From Phycisphaeraceae bacterium (lineage in GTDB: Bacteria > Planctomycetota > Phycisphaerae > Phycisphaerales > Phycisphaeraceae), in the NCBI GenBank assembly GCA_028277745.1, contig JANQFR010000082.1, positions 124,001 to 188,000 of the forward strand: a DNA stretch of 64,000 nt, written 5' to 3'. This document shows, one piece after another, positions 15,428-25,361 of this stretch. The position numbers and the translations under genes are program-made. A model generated the notes under the pieces. That model saw only the letters and a program-made list of their open reading frames with translations. It was not told the origin of the DNA and did not search any database. The first letter of the stretch is position 1. Each line of letters begins with the position of its first letter.

Positions 15428-18040
15428 ATGAACGAGATCTGGACGGTGATAGCGTTGGTCGCGGCGGCGGGGGCGGGCCTCGGGCTCGTCGCGGTGGTCA
15501 TGGCGACCCAGCTGCGGCAGCGGATGGACGCGCAGGGCGAGCGGCTCAGGACACTGGCCGGCCGGGTCGCGAAGCTCGAGACCGAGAAGCGCGGCGCGTC
15601 GGCCGTGCAGGCGGCCGAGCCGATCCCCGTCATGAAGCCGTTGCCGGATGAGCCGACAACTCCGCCACGCAGCGCGGAATCCATCCGTAGCCGGCGGGCT
15701 GCGCCCGTCAGACCGGGGCCGCGTAGCGACTCGGCCAGTGAAAAGCGTACGGACGCCCCTGACACGCCACACGCCGAGCCACAGGCGTCGCTGGAGGAGC
15801 GGCTGGGGGCGCGGGTGTTCGTGTGGATCGGCGGGGTGGCGTTGGCGCTGGCGGGGGCGTACATGGCGAAGTACTCGTTCGACCGGGGGCTGCTCTCGCC
15901 CGAGGTGCGGCTGTGGCTGGGCGCGGGGTTCGGCGTCGCGTTGATCGGCGCTGCCCAGTGGCTGCACGCGCGGGCCAACCGGGTGGCCCAGGCGGCGTGC
16001 GGCGCGGGCGTGGCGGTGCTGTTCGGCGTGCTGCTGGCGGCGGTGAACGGGTACGGGTTCATCGGCCCGTGGCTGGGCTTTGGCCTGATGGCGACCGTCA
16101 CGGCCGGGGCGGTGGGGCTGGCGCTGCGGCACGGCCAGTTCGTGGCGCTGCTGGGGCTGGTGGGCGGTTTCGCCACGCCGGCGTTGATCGGCGGCGAGTC
16201 GATGCCGCTGGGCGTCCTGCTCACGTATCTCTTCCTGCTCGAGGCGGGGCTGCTGGCGGTGACGCACCGGCGGGGATGGGTGTCGCTGTCGGCGGTCACG
16301 CTGCTGGGCGCGGTGGGGTGGGCGTTCTTCGCGGCGATCACCGGCGTCACGGCGGGCGACCGAGCCGCGCTGGCGTTGTTCGCGATCGCGTCGGCGGGGC
16401 TGTACGTGCTGGCGGCGGCCCGCGCCGAAACGCTGGGCCGGACGCGCGGCTGGGCGGGGCTGGGCGTCGCGGCGGGGTTGGCGATGATCGCGGTGGTCGG
16501 CGTCGCCGCGGCATGGGGCGGGTTCATGCTGACGGACTTCGGCCTTTTCGCGCTGCTGGGGGCGGGCGCGATCGTCCTGGGCCGGTGGGACGGGCGGTAC
16601 GCCCTGCTGCCCTGGACCGGCGCCGGCGCGACGGCGGCGTTGCTGGTGGCGTCCGTATTGGCCGACCAGGCCGGCATCGAACGGGACACGGCGGCGTGGC
16701 TGGGCCTCGGCTTCGGCGCGATGTACGGGCTGGGCGCTTACGCGTGCCTGTGGCGATCCGCGTGGGCGCGTTCCTGGGCGAGCTTGTCGGCGGCGTCGGG
16801 CTTCGTCTTCATCCTGATCGCGATGCTGGCGCAGGACGCAGCCGGCATGGCGGGGCTGCCCTGGTGGGCGGTGCTGTTGATCGTGGGCGGCGTGTACGCC
16901 GGGGGCGCCTGGATCGCCCGGCGGCATGAAGGCGCGGCGTCAGCGATGGCGCTGAGCGCCTGCGGCATGGCGGCGTGGGCAATCGGCGCGGGGATGGACC
17001 ACCCGTGGTGGGCGTTGGGCTGGGCGGGCCTGGGGCTGGGGGTGGCTGAGTTGATGCGCCGAACGGATCTGCGTGCGATGGGCGTGGCGGTCGGCTGGTC
17101 CGTGGGGCTGTCGGCGGGCGTGCTGTTCTTACCGGGCGCCATGGCGATGGACGTGGGCGATACGGCGGTCTGGAACATGCTGTTATGGACGTATGGCTCG
17201 GCCACGGCGTTGTACGCACTGACGGCGTGGCGGCTGCACGTCGGCGGCGCGACGCAGGGCGGAGCGATCCTCCAAGGCGTCGCGTTGACCGCCGGTGCGG
17301 CCACCGCCGCCCTGCTGGTGCGGCACGGCTTCCACGGCGACGCGATGTTCCGCGACGCGGTTTCGCTCTACGAATGGACGACGTACGCGGTGGTGTTCCT
17401 CGTGTTGGGCGCCGCGGCGATGGCGGCGGCGCGGCCCGCGTCGGTCCGGGTGATCGCCCGGGGCGGCGCGGTGCTGGCGACGATCGGGATCGCGGCCGCG
17501 GTCGGCGGCGGGTTGCTGCTGGACAACCCGCTGGTGACCGGCGACGTGGTCGGCGGCCATCTCGTGTGGAACGGATTGCTCTACGCCTACGGCCTGCCGG
17601 CGGCGCTGGCGTTGGTGCTGGCGTGGCGATGCCCGCTCAAGGGGCTGCGGCCGTTGGCGGGCGCGGCGGGGCTGGTGCTGGTGTTCGCGTTGATCAGCCT
17701 GGAGGTGAGGCAGGGGTTCGTCGGGCCGGTGCTGCGGGGGCCGTGGCCGGGGAACGCGGAGTTGTACGCGTATTCGCTGGCGTGGGTGCTGTACGGCGGG
17801 GCGCTGCTGGCGCTGGGCGTGACGAGCGGGAGCAAGGCGCTGCGGTACGCGTCGCTGGCGGTGATGATGGCGGCGGTGTGCAAGGTGTTTGTGCTGGACA
17901 CGTCGCACCTGCGCGACCTGTACCGGGTGATGTCGTTCCTCGGGCTGGGCCTGAGCCTGCTGGGGATCGGGTTTGTGTATCACCGGTGGGTGTTTGGGGA
18001 CAGCCGGGCCGCTACGCGGCCCCGGACCGGGCGGGCGTAG
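15428..18040 (+). CDS. DUF2339 family multi-pass membrane protein
   Basis: 870-aa integral membrane protein of the DUF2339 family. A cytoplasmic N-terminal stretch contains a short coiled coil (about residues 25-50: RMDAQGERLRTLAGRVAKLE) and a low-complexity linker. The family entry motif LEERLGARVFVWIGGVALAL follows, then about two dozen hydrophobic helices to the end. ATG 15428 is chosen over GTG 15422 because AGGAG at 15416-15420 gives proper spacing. Its promoter region carries a perfect TetR-type operator, so it is probably the regulator's main target. Biochemical function is unknown; an envelope role is plausible. Confidence 0.88.
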   Translation: MNEIWTVIALVAAAGAGLGLVAVVMATQLRQRMDAQGERLRTLAGRVAKLETEKRGASAVQAAEPIPVMKPLPDEPTTPPRSAESIRSRRAAPVRPGPRSDSASEKRTDAPDTPHAEPQASLEERLGARVFVWIGGVALALAGAYMAKYSFDRGLLSPEVRLWLGAGFGVALIGAAQWLHARANRVAQAACGAGVAVLFGVLLAAVNGYGFIGPWLGFGLMATVTAGAVGLALRHGQFVALLGLVGGFATPALIGGESMPLGVLLTYLFLLEAGLLAVTHRRGWVSLSAVTLLGAVGWAFFAAITGVTAGDRAALALFAIASAGLYVLAAARAETLGRTRGWAGLGVAAGLAMIAVVGVAAAWGGFMLTDFGLFALLGAGAIVLGRWDGRYALLPWTGAGATAALLVASVLADQAGIERDTAAWLGLGFGAMYGLGAYACLWRSAWARSWASLSAASGFVFILIAMLAQDAAGMAGLPWWAVLLIVGGVYAGGAWIARRHEGAASAMALSACGMAAWAIGAGMDHPWWALGWAGLGLGVAELMRRTDLRAMGVAVGWSVGLSAGVLFLPGAMAMDVGDTAVWNMLLWTYGSATALYALTAWRLHVGGATQGGAILQGVALTAGAATAALLVRHGFHGDAMFRDAVSLYEWTTYAVVFLVLGAAAMAAARPASVRVIARGGAVLATIGIAAAVGGGLLLDNPLVTGDVVGGHLVWNGLLYAYGLPAALALVLAWRCPLKGLRPLAGAAGLVLVFALISLEVRQGFVGPVLRGPWPGNAELYAYSLAWVLYGGALLALGVTSGSKALRYASLAVMMAAVCKVFVLDTSHLRDLYRVMSFLGLGLSLLGIGFVYHRWVFGDSRAATRPRTGRA

Positions 18041-18078
18041 CCCGCCGGCTATGGTGATGAACAAGAATGCCCGGTGTG

Positions 18079-19377
18079 CTATCCGACGAGGCCGACGGGC
18101 TTGAAGGTGTGGTTGGGCAGGACCTTTTCGAGGTTGGGGTTGCCCAGGTGAACGCGGACGACCTCGGCGAGGACGTCGCGGAAGTCGGTGGTGTGCTGGA
18201 GGTCGCGTTTCTGGTGGAGCTGGTCGGGGGCGAGGCCGGGCCAGTCGGCGACGACGCGTCGCCGGTCGGCGTGGCCGGTGCGTTGGCCGGTTTGGGAGAC
18301 GGGCCCGCCGACGGCGAGCATGCAGTTGGCCCAGCCGTGGTCGGTGCCGCGGGTGCCGTTTTCCCGGGCGGTGCGGCCGAAGTCGGAGAGGGTGAGCACG
18401 AGGGTGTCGTCGAGGCGGTCGCCCAGGTCGCGGGTGAAGGCGTCGACGGACTCGGCCAGGTGCTGGAGCTTGTCGGCGTAGGGCCCGGCGATGCCGCTGC
18501 CCTGGTTGTTGTGGGTGTCCCAGCCGCCGTAGTCGATCTGGATGACCTCGACGCCGATGTCGGCCTTGATGAGCCGGGCGGCTTCGGCGAGGCGTTTGGC
18601 GAGGCCGCCCTTGGGGTACTCGGCGGCGGGCTTGTAAGGCTGCTCGACGACGGTCTGGATGAGGCGGACGCCTTCGAGGGTGTCGCGGCCGGACTGGTGG
18701 ACGAGGTCGCGGGCGTCGCCGGCGTGGGCGGCGGGGTCGACGCGATAGGCGTGTTCGAGGGCGGCGGCGACGGTGTCGGCATCGGCGCGGGGTTTGGGCA
18801 TGCCCAGGTCGGCCAGGCCGCGCACGGCGTAGGCCGGGGCGTCGCCGCGGAGGATGCGGGGGAGGGTGTCGCCCAGGGCCACCGCGCGCACGGGGCCGCG
18901 GCCCTGGGAGGTGAGCAGGTGTCGGTTGAGCCAGCCGTCGGCGCCGACGGAGTTGCCGACCACACCGGTCTCCCAGGTGTCTTGCTCCTCGAAGTGGGAG
19001 CGGGTGTTTTTGTCGTAGCCGACGGCGTGGGCGGCGGCGAGCTGGCCGGTGTCGGCGAGGCGCATCAGGGCCTTGGCGCGGGGGTGGAGGCCGAAGAAGC
19101 CGTCGAGGTCGAGGGCGCCGTCGGCCTCATCGGGCTTGGGGATACGCAGGCTTTTGCGGAGGTCGACGTAGTTGGGGTCGGCCCAGGGTACGACGAAATT
19201 AAGCCCGTCGATGCCGCCTCGGAGGAAGACGACCACGAGGGTCTTGCCGCGGGCGACCGGCCGGCCGCCGCCGGGCACGGCCGAGGCGGCGAGGGCTTCG
19301 AGGGGGCTGACCCCGCAGTAGACCGCGAGGGCGCCGGTGGATTGGAGGAAGAAACGACGGGTCAGCTTCATGGCCAT
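18079..19377 (-). CDS. DUF1501 domain-containing Tat-exported protein
   Basis: 432-aa protein of the DUF1501 family (sulfatase/alkaline-phosphatase-like fold), very frequent in planctomycetes and often paired with DUF1800. The N-terminus carries a Tat-like signal, TRRFFLQSTGALAV, ending near LEALAAS. Conserved motifs are VVVFLRGGIDGLN, VIQIDYGGWDTHNNQGSG and TLSDFGRTARENGTRGTDHG, the last with metal-ligand-like Asp and His residues. AAGGAG upstream gives a good ribosome-binding site. No DUF1800 partner is adjacent. It converges on the DUF2339 gene. Confidence 0.9.
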   Translation of the reverse strand: MAMKLTRRFFLQSTGALAVYCGVSPLEALAASAVPGGGRPVARGKTLVVVFLRGGIDGLNFVVPWADPNYVDLRKSLRIPKPDEADGALDLDGFFGLHPRAKALMRLADTGQLAAAHAVGYDKNTRSHFEEQDTWETGVVGNSVGADGWLNRHLLTSQGRGPVRAVALGDTLPRILRGDAPAYAVRGLADLGMPKPRADADTVAAALEHAYRVDPAAHAGDARDLVHQSGRDTLEGVRLIQTVVEQPYKPAAEYPKGGLAKRLAEAARLIKADIGVEVIQIDYGGWDTHNNQGSGIAGPYADKLQHLAESVDAFTRDLGDRLDDTLVLTLSDFGRTARENGTRGTDHGWANCMLAVGGPVSQTGQRTGHADRRRVVADWPGLAPDQLHQKRDLQHTTDFRDVLAEVVRVHLGNPNLEKVLPNHTFKPVGLVG

Positions 19378-19576
19378 GAGGTGATCTCCTTCCGTGGACC
19401 GTCCCTATGGTAATCGCCCAACGGCCGAACCTGAAGGGGTTTGCGTGCGTAAAGACCTTCAGCGTGCGCGGAACCCCGCGTGCGGCTATCATTCAGCGTC
19501 GCTCGACTTGCCCATGCCCGTTGGGGTAAAATCTTTAACTCGCCTCTCTTACGAAAAACCCTCGGAGCCGTCCTCG

Positions 19577-21649
19577 ATGACGACACTCAGCCACGACCAC
19601 GGCCACCACGACCATTCCCACCACGACCACGCCCATGACGAACACCCCCTGACCCACGGCGAAACCGAACGCAAGGTGGACATCAAGATCATCGCGGTGA
19701 TGTTCGGCTGCACGGTGCTGCTGGCCGCCGTGGCCGCCAAGTGGATCTATGACTCGCCCGACCAGGCCGACCTGCTGGCGATGGTCGCCTCGGTCCTGCT
19801 GGGCGCGCCGATCGTTTACGGCGCCGCTAAGAGCCTGATCACCGGCCGCTGCTCGCACGACCACGGCGACGCCGAGTGCGACCACAAGCACGGCGACCCG
19901 ACCCACTCGGGCTCCCACATGGAAGAGCTGGTCGCGATCGCGATCGTCGCGTCGTTCGCGTCGGGGAACTACCTGGAATGCGCGGCGGTGGCGTTCTTCA
20001 TGCTCATCGCGTCGCTGATCGAGCACCGCACCGCGGTGGGGGCGCTGCAGACGATCGAGTCGCTGATCCGCATCACGCCGACGCGGGCGGTGAAGCTGAC
20101 CGACGCGGGTGAGGTCGAGGTCGCGGCCGCCGACCTGCGCCCGGGCGACCGGGTGCTGGTGCTGCCCGGCGACAACATCCCCGGCGACGGCGTGGTGCGC
20201 GAAGGCGTCTCCAGCGTCGACCAGGCCAACATCACCGGCGAGTCGCTGCCGGTCGAGAAGCAGTTGGGCGACGACGTGTTCGGCGGGACGATCAACCAGA
20301 CCGGGCGCATGGAGATCGAGATCACCCGGGCCGGCGAAGACTCGACGCTGGGGAAGGTCCAGTCCCTGATCCTCCAGGCCGCCCAGACCCGCCCCGCGGT
20401 GGTGCGGGAGCTGAGCAAGTACACCGCGTACTACACGCCGGTGGTGCTCATGCTCGCGGCGATGATCTTCATCTTCACCGGCGAGCTTCAGAACAGCATC
20501 AGCCTGCTGCTGATCGCCTGCCCCTGCGCGTTGATCCTGGCGGGGCCGACGGCGATCGTGGCGGCGTTGTCGGCGGCGGCGCGCGTGGGCGTGCTGGTCA
20601 AGTCGGTGTCGGACCTCGAGATCGTGCGGCGGGTGAACGCGTTCGTGTTCGATAAGACCGGGACCCTGACGACCGGCAACCTGAGCGTGACGCGGATGAA
20701 GCCGGTGGACGGCGTGGAGCCGGCGGAGCTGTTGCGGGCGTGCGTGAGCGCCGAGCAGGACTCGCGCCACCCGGTCGCCCGGGCGGTGGTGAAGGTCGCG
20801 GAGAAGGCCCGGGTCAAGCCGGCGCCGACGAGCGAGTACGAAGAGGCCGCCGGCCAGGGGGTGAAGGCGGTGGTGGAGGGTGCGACGATCCTGGTCGGCC
20901 GCGAGACCTGGCTCAATGAGCAGCACATCGACACGTCGGCGGTCGACCGCGACGGAATCGAGGGGCTGAGCCTGTTGTTCGTGGCGAAGGACGGGCGGTG
21001 CCTGGGCTGGGTGGGCCTGGCCGACACCCCGCGCACCGACGCGGCCGATAGCGTGGCCGAGCTAGGCGAGCTGGGCGTGCAGCGCCGGGTCATGATCACC
21101 GGCGACCGCTGGAGCCCCGCGCATCGGATCGCCGAGTCGATGTCGCTGACCGACGTCCAGGCCGAGGCGCTGCCGGGCGACAAGCTCGCGCTGGTCGAAG
21201 ACCTCAAGAAGAAGGGCTACACCGTGGCGGTGATCGGCGACGGGGTGAACGACGGCCCGGCGCTGGCCGCGGGGCACGTGTCAATCGCCATGGGCGCCGC
21301 CGGCTCGGACGTGGCGGTCAACTCCGCGTCCATCGCCCTGATGAACAACCAACTCGACCGCCTGCCCTTCCTGGTCACGCTGTCGCGCCACACGGTCACG
21401 GTGATCCGCCAGAACCTCATCGGCACGCTCGGCTACATCGTGCTGATGCTCGCCCTGCTGGCCGCGGGTTACATGACGCCGCTGGTCGCCGCCATCGGTC
21501 ACGGGGTCAGCTCGATCATCGTCATCTTCAACTCCGCCCGCCTCGTGCGCGAGGGCGAGGACATCACCGACCACGTCCAGACGCCCGAGCACACCGAGCA
21601 GCGCACCCGCCGGCTGGAACGCGTCCAGGCCCAACCCGCCACCGCGTGA
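19577..21649 (+). CDS. Heavy-metal-translocating P1B-type ATPase
   Basis: 690-aa metal efflux pump. The cytoplasmic N-terminus is a His-rich tail (HDHGHHDHSHHDHAHDEH) instead of an HMA domain, with a second His/Cys cluster after the first two membrane helices (HDHGDAECDHKHGD). Core motifs: TGES in the actuator domain, CPCAL in TM6 (about residue 315), phosphorylation site DKTGTLT (about residue 358), HP in SRHPVAR, and GDGVNDGPAL (about residue 554). TM8 reads AAIGHGVSSIIVIFNSARL, with His where P1B-2 pumps have Asp. The substrate is probably Zn, Cd, Co or another divalent ion. A long upstream extension of the frame is not coding-like. Confidence 0.93.
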   Translation: MTTLSHDHGHHDHSHHDHAHDEHPLTHGETERKVDIKIIAVMFGCTVLLAAVAAKWIYDSPDQADLLAMVASVLLGAPIVYGAAKSLITGRCSHDHGDAECDHKHGDPTHSGSHMEELVAIAIVASFASGNYLECAAVAFFMLIASLIEHRTAVGALQTIESLIRITPTRAVKLTDAGEVEVAAADLRPGDRVLVLPGDNIPGDGVVREGVSSVDQANITGESLPVEKQLGDDVFGGTINQTGRMEIEITRAGEDSTLGKVQSLILQAAQTRPAVVRELSKYTAYYTPVVLMLAAMIFIFTGELQNSISLLLIACPCALILAGPTAIVAALSAAARVGVLVKSVSDLEIVRRVNAFVFDKTGTLTTGNLSVTRMKPVDGVEPAELLRACVSAEQDSRHPVARAVVKVAEKARVKPAPTSEYEEAAGQGVKAVVEGATILVGRETWLNEQHIDTSAVDRDGIEGLSLLFVAKDGRCLGWVGLADTPRTDAADSVAELGELGVQRRVMITGDRWSPAHRIAESMSLTDVQAEALPGDKLALVEDLKKKGYTVAVIGDGVNDGPALAAGHVSIAMGAAGSDVAVNSASIALMNNQLDRLPFLVTLSRHTVTVIRQNLIGTLGYIVLMLALLAAGYMTPLVAAIGHGVSSIIVIFNSARLVREGEDITDHVQTPEHTEQRTRRLERVQAQPATA

Positions 21650-21660
21650 GGCCCCCCGGC

Positions 21661-21680
21661 CGGGACACATATGTGCCCCG
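21661..21680. terminator. Hairpin after the P-type ATPase gene
   Basis: A near-perfect 20-base palindrome, CGGGACACATATGTGCCCCG, starting 12 bases after the stop codon. It is a stable stem without a following T-run, so it is a terminator candidate only. Confidence 0.45.
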
Positions 21681-21710
21681 GAGAGCCCGATTCATCCGAT
21701 AAAGGGTCGG

Positions 21711-22301
21711 ATGGACGATCTCGCCTCCTTCCCGCTGGACCTCGCCGCTGCGCCGCCGACCGGGCTTGTGGAACTGGTCGCAGACGCTGAGCACTTCCAG
21801 CGGGTCGTGCGTGAGGGTATGCTCAAGGCCGCGGTCAGCCTCGACCTCATGACCGCCGACCTCAAGGCGATGCTGGTCCCCCGGCCCGGCTCGCGCGAGG
21901 CTCCGTCGGTCATCCAGCACCTGGTCCGCCTCGCCCGGCGCGGCGTCGAGGTCCGCGTGCTCCACGCCGGCGTCCCGTCCGGGCCGGCCCTCGCCGAGCT
22001 GCGCAAGGGGCTGCCGCCGACGCTCACGTTCCGCCGCTGCCCCCGGCTGCACGCCAAGGCAGTGGTCATCGACGCCGCGTCGCTCTACCTCGGCTCGGCC
22101 AACCTCACGGGGGCGGGGCTGGGCGCGAAGCACGCCGACAAACGCAACTTCGAGTTGGGCGTGCTCACCACCGCCCCGCCGCTGATCGACGCGGTCCTCG
22201 ACCGGTTCAATCAGCTCTGGGAGGGCGCCCGCTGCCAGACCTGCCGCCGCCGCGAGGTCTGCCCCGAACCGCTGGAGGAGCCCGATCTGACGCCGGGTTG
22301 A
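21711..22301 (+). CDS. Phospholipase D-like (PLDc_2) single-HKD protein
   Basis: 196-aa protein with one complete HKD half-site: RLHAKAVVIDAASLYLGSAN, i.e. H-x-K-x4-D with the downstream GSAN. PLD-superfamily enzymes need two HKD motifs, so this one probably dimerises as Nuc-type nucleases or BfiI do. The C-terminal end has four cysteines (CQTCRRREVCPEP and one upstream) that could bind zinc. No signal peptide. The substrate could be DNA, RNA or phospholipid; a DNA-repair-like role is possible but not shown. A family A palindrome follows 15 bases downstream. Confidence 0.8.
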   Translation: MDDLASFPLDLAAAPPTGLVELVADAEHFQRVVREGMLKAAVSLDLMTADLKAMLVPRPGSREAPSVIQHLVRLARRGVEVRVLHAGVPSGPALAELRKGLPPTLTFRRCPRLHAKAVVIDAASLYLGSANLTGAGLGAKHADKRNFELGVLTTAPPLIDAVLDRFNQLWEGARCQTCRRREVCPEPLEEPDLTPG

Positions 22302-22316
22302 ATACCGAACATTGAA

Positions 22317-22346
22317 GAAGCCCGGGGATTGCAATCCCTGGGCTTC
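22317..22346. repeat. Palindromic repeat family A, copy 2
   Basis: The same 30-base palindrome as at 5980-6009 with one substitution (GAAGCCCGGGGATTG and CAATCCCTGGGCTTC). It is placed 15 bases after the PLD-like gene stop. A short tandem ATCTGCGTTC/ATCTGCGGTT follows at about 22364-22384. Confidence 0.85.
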
Positions 22347-22402
22347 GGTCGCCATCTGCGTTCATCTGCGGTTTTACCTTCTCTGCCTTACCATGATCCT
22401 TC

Positions 22403-22837
22403 ATGCACGCCCTCAACACCTGGCAGACCTGGGCCATCCTCGCCGCTGTGTTCGCGGCGCTCACCGCGATCTTCGCGAAAGTCGGTGTGGAAGGGGTCAA
22501 CCCCGACTTCGCCACGCTCATCCGCACGGTCGTCATCATCGCGGCCCTCGTCGGCATTGTGTTCGTCACTGGCCAGTCACAGCCGCTGGGGTCACTCTCG
22601 GCTAAGACGTACGTGTTCCTGGTTCTCTCGGGCCTGGCGACCGGCGCGTCGTGGGTCTGCTACTTCCGTGCGCTCAAGTTGGGCCAGGCGTCGCAGGTCG
22701 CGCCGATCGATAAGCTCAGCGTTGTGCTCGTCGCGCTCTTTGGCGTGATCTTCCTCAGCGAACGCCTCTCGCTTCGGCACTGGCTCGGCATCGCGCTGAT
22801 CGCCGTCGGCGCGGTTCTGGTGAGCCTCAAACGTTGA
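22403..22837 (+). CDS. EamA-type (DMT superfamily) small transporter
   Basis: 144-aa membrane protein with five predicted helices, equal to a single EamA half-module. Characteristic stretches: WAILAAVFAALTAIFAKVGV at the N-terminus, FLVLSGLATGASWVCYFRAL and the C-terminal RHWLGIALIAVGAVLVS. Single-EamA proteins work as dimers and export small metabolites. TACCAT (22389-22394) lies 8 bases before the ATG and no ribosome site is visible. Substrate not predictable. Confidence 0.88.
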   Translation: MHALNTWQTWAILAAVFAALTAIFAKVGVEGVNPDFATLIRTVVIIAALVGIVFVTGQSQPLGSLSAKTYVFLVLSGLATGASWVCYFRALKLGQASQVAPIDKLSVVLVALFGVIFLSERLSLRHWLGIALIAVGAVLVSLKR

Positions 22838-22925
22838 TGGAACAGGCCGAAGCGCGGGAGGGCCGCCGCTAAACATTTTGGGGTTATTAGCGCCTCTTTG
22901 CGGCTAAACCGATACCATCCCCCCT

Positions 22926-23939
<1,014 letters not shown>

Positions 23940-23942
23940 GGG

Positions 23943-25211
23943 TCACTCGCTGGTGATCCCGGCGCCGATTTTGAACGCGGCGACCAACGCCAACACCAGG
24001 AAGAGCAACGGCAGGAACCCGACGAACGAGCCGCCGACGGCGGCGAAGACGACGATCCAGAAGATGACGCCGCCGGCCGCGTTGACGGCGGCCACACTTT
24101 GAGAGGAAAGGGCCTCCGCCATCGCGCGGCGGTCGGGTTGGCTCATCGCGTCCCAACGCTCTTCCACCAGACTCATGGCGCGGTCGATCTCGGGGTCGGG
24201 CAGGAGATAGAGCTGGCCGCCCGCCTGGTCGATCTTCTGCATCAGGTCCTGGGGGAACGTCCGGTCACTCACCATCTGCTCCAGGACCGCCTCATGCATC
24301 CATTCGGTGTCGTGCATGGCGTTAACGATCAGAACGTCGCGCTGCTGCTCCTCGGTGAGGGCTTCGGCCTGATTCGCGGCGTAGTTGTAAGCGGCGTCCC
24401 AGTCGGCTTCGCCGAGGTCGTCGACGGACCCGACGGCGTCGATCTTTCGCATGAGCGGCCCGGGATAGCCGCGGTCGCGTTCGAGCGAATCCATCATGGC
24501 GTAAGTCACCACGGCATCCTCGCCCAGATATTCACCGGTGAAATGGTAGGCGATCATGAACTTGCCGATGAAGATGCCCAGGACGGCCATGCCGGCCGCG
24601 GCGAGGCCGAGCAGGGGGCCGCGCCGTTCGGTGAAAAGCGTGACGCCGACACCGGCGAAGACGCCGACGAGGATGGCGACGTACCCCAGTTCGTAGCCGG
24701 TGAAGATGCCGATGAGCCCCCAGATAACCCCGCCGGCGACCGCGCCGCCGAGGGCGCCAAGCACGCCGGCGCCGGCCTTGCCGGCCTTACGGCCCCGCAT
24801 GATCGTCTTGGCGCCCACGCCCGACTTGAGGTGCTTGCCGCAGCTGATGCAGAGCACCGCGCTGGGGTTGACCGCGGCCCCGCAGTGAGGGCAACGCTTG
24901 TCTCCGCCGCCGGGGCCCGACGCGGAAGCCGCCGGGCTAGGCGCGGGCTCTTCACGCAACGACACCGGCCCCGTGGAGGCGGCGTCTTCCAACTCATGCA
25001 ACCCCTCAAGCGACGGCCCGGCGGAGGCGGACGGGCCGGGCTCCTCCATCACCTCGATCTCGTCCGACTCGATCACCGTCGGCTCGGGTTTGGGCTTGGG
25101 CTTGGGGACGGTGAACAACTCGCCGCACTGGGGGCATTTGCCCCGCCGCCCGGCATGCCTGGCTTCCATCCCGATCTTCTTACCGCACGCGCTGCACCGG
25201 AATTTGATCAA
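23943..25211 (-). CDS. Zinc-ribbon protein with membrane segments
   Basis: 422-aa protein of unknown function. Two zinc ribbons are visible: CSACGKK...CPQCGELF at the N-terminus and CPHCGAA...CISCGKH at about residues 108-128. They are separated by a Pro/Glu/Ser-rich linker. A hydrophobic block of about five helices follows the second ribbon (GAGVLGALGGAVAGGVIWGL onward), then a soluble acidic helical region, then one last pair of helices at the C-terminus. The start at 25211 is TTG. The C-terminal stop is 3 bases from the convergent mtnA stop. Confidence 0.75.
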   Translation of the reverse strand: MIKFRCSACGKKIGMEARHAGRRGKCPQCGELFTVPKPKPKPEPTVIESDEIEVMEEPGPSASAGPSLEGLHELEDAASTGPVSLREEPAPSPAASASGPGGGDKRCPHCGAAVNPSAVLCISCGKHLKSGVGAKTIMRGRKAGKAGAGVLGALGGAVAGGVIWGLIGIFTGYELGYVAILVGVFAGVGVTLFTERRGPLLGLAAAGMAVLGIFIGKFMIAYHFTGEYLGEDAVVTYAMMDSLERDRGYPGPLMRKIDAVGSVDDLGEADWDAAYNYAANQAEALTEEQQRDVLIVNAMHDTEWMHEAVLEQMVSDRTFPQDLMQKIDQAGGQLYLLPDPEIDRAMSLVEERWDAMSQPDRRAMAEALSSQSVAAVNAAGGVIFWIVVFAAVGGSFVGFLPLLFLVLALVAAFKIGAGITSE

Positions 25212-25361
25212 CGGACCTACTCGCTTCGGTTACATGGTTTTCATGTGGATTCAACGCAACCAATAAAGTCGCCATACGCCATTGGCGTGTCAAGAATCAA
25301 ATGAAAACCAAACAACAGGGGGGAAGGGAGACGATGAGGCCGTATGAGCGGCCGACGGCGG

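Noticed and set aside
15407-16927. 506-codon minus-strand frame opposite the DUF2339 gene
   Set aside because: Arg/Pro/Gln-rich shadow without domains; the plus-strand frame has membrane helices, a ribosome site and an operator.
18067-19413. 448-codon open frame opposite the DUF1501 gene
   Set aside because: Composition is almost only Val, Gly, Glu and Ala, typical of an antisense shadow; the DUF1501 frame has clear motifs and a Tat signal.
19394-19576. 61-residue N-terminal extension of the P-type ATPase
   Set aside because: It runs through the divergent promoter region and has no similarity to ATPase N-termini; the His-rich start at 19577 is a natural beginning.
19590-19650. Repetitive CACGACCAC tract as a DNA repeat
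   Set aside because: It encodes the His-rich metal-binding tail of the ATPase and is explained by protein composition.
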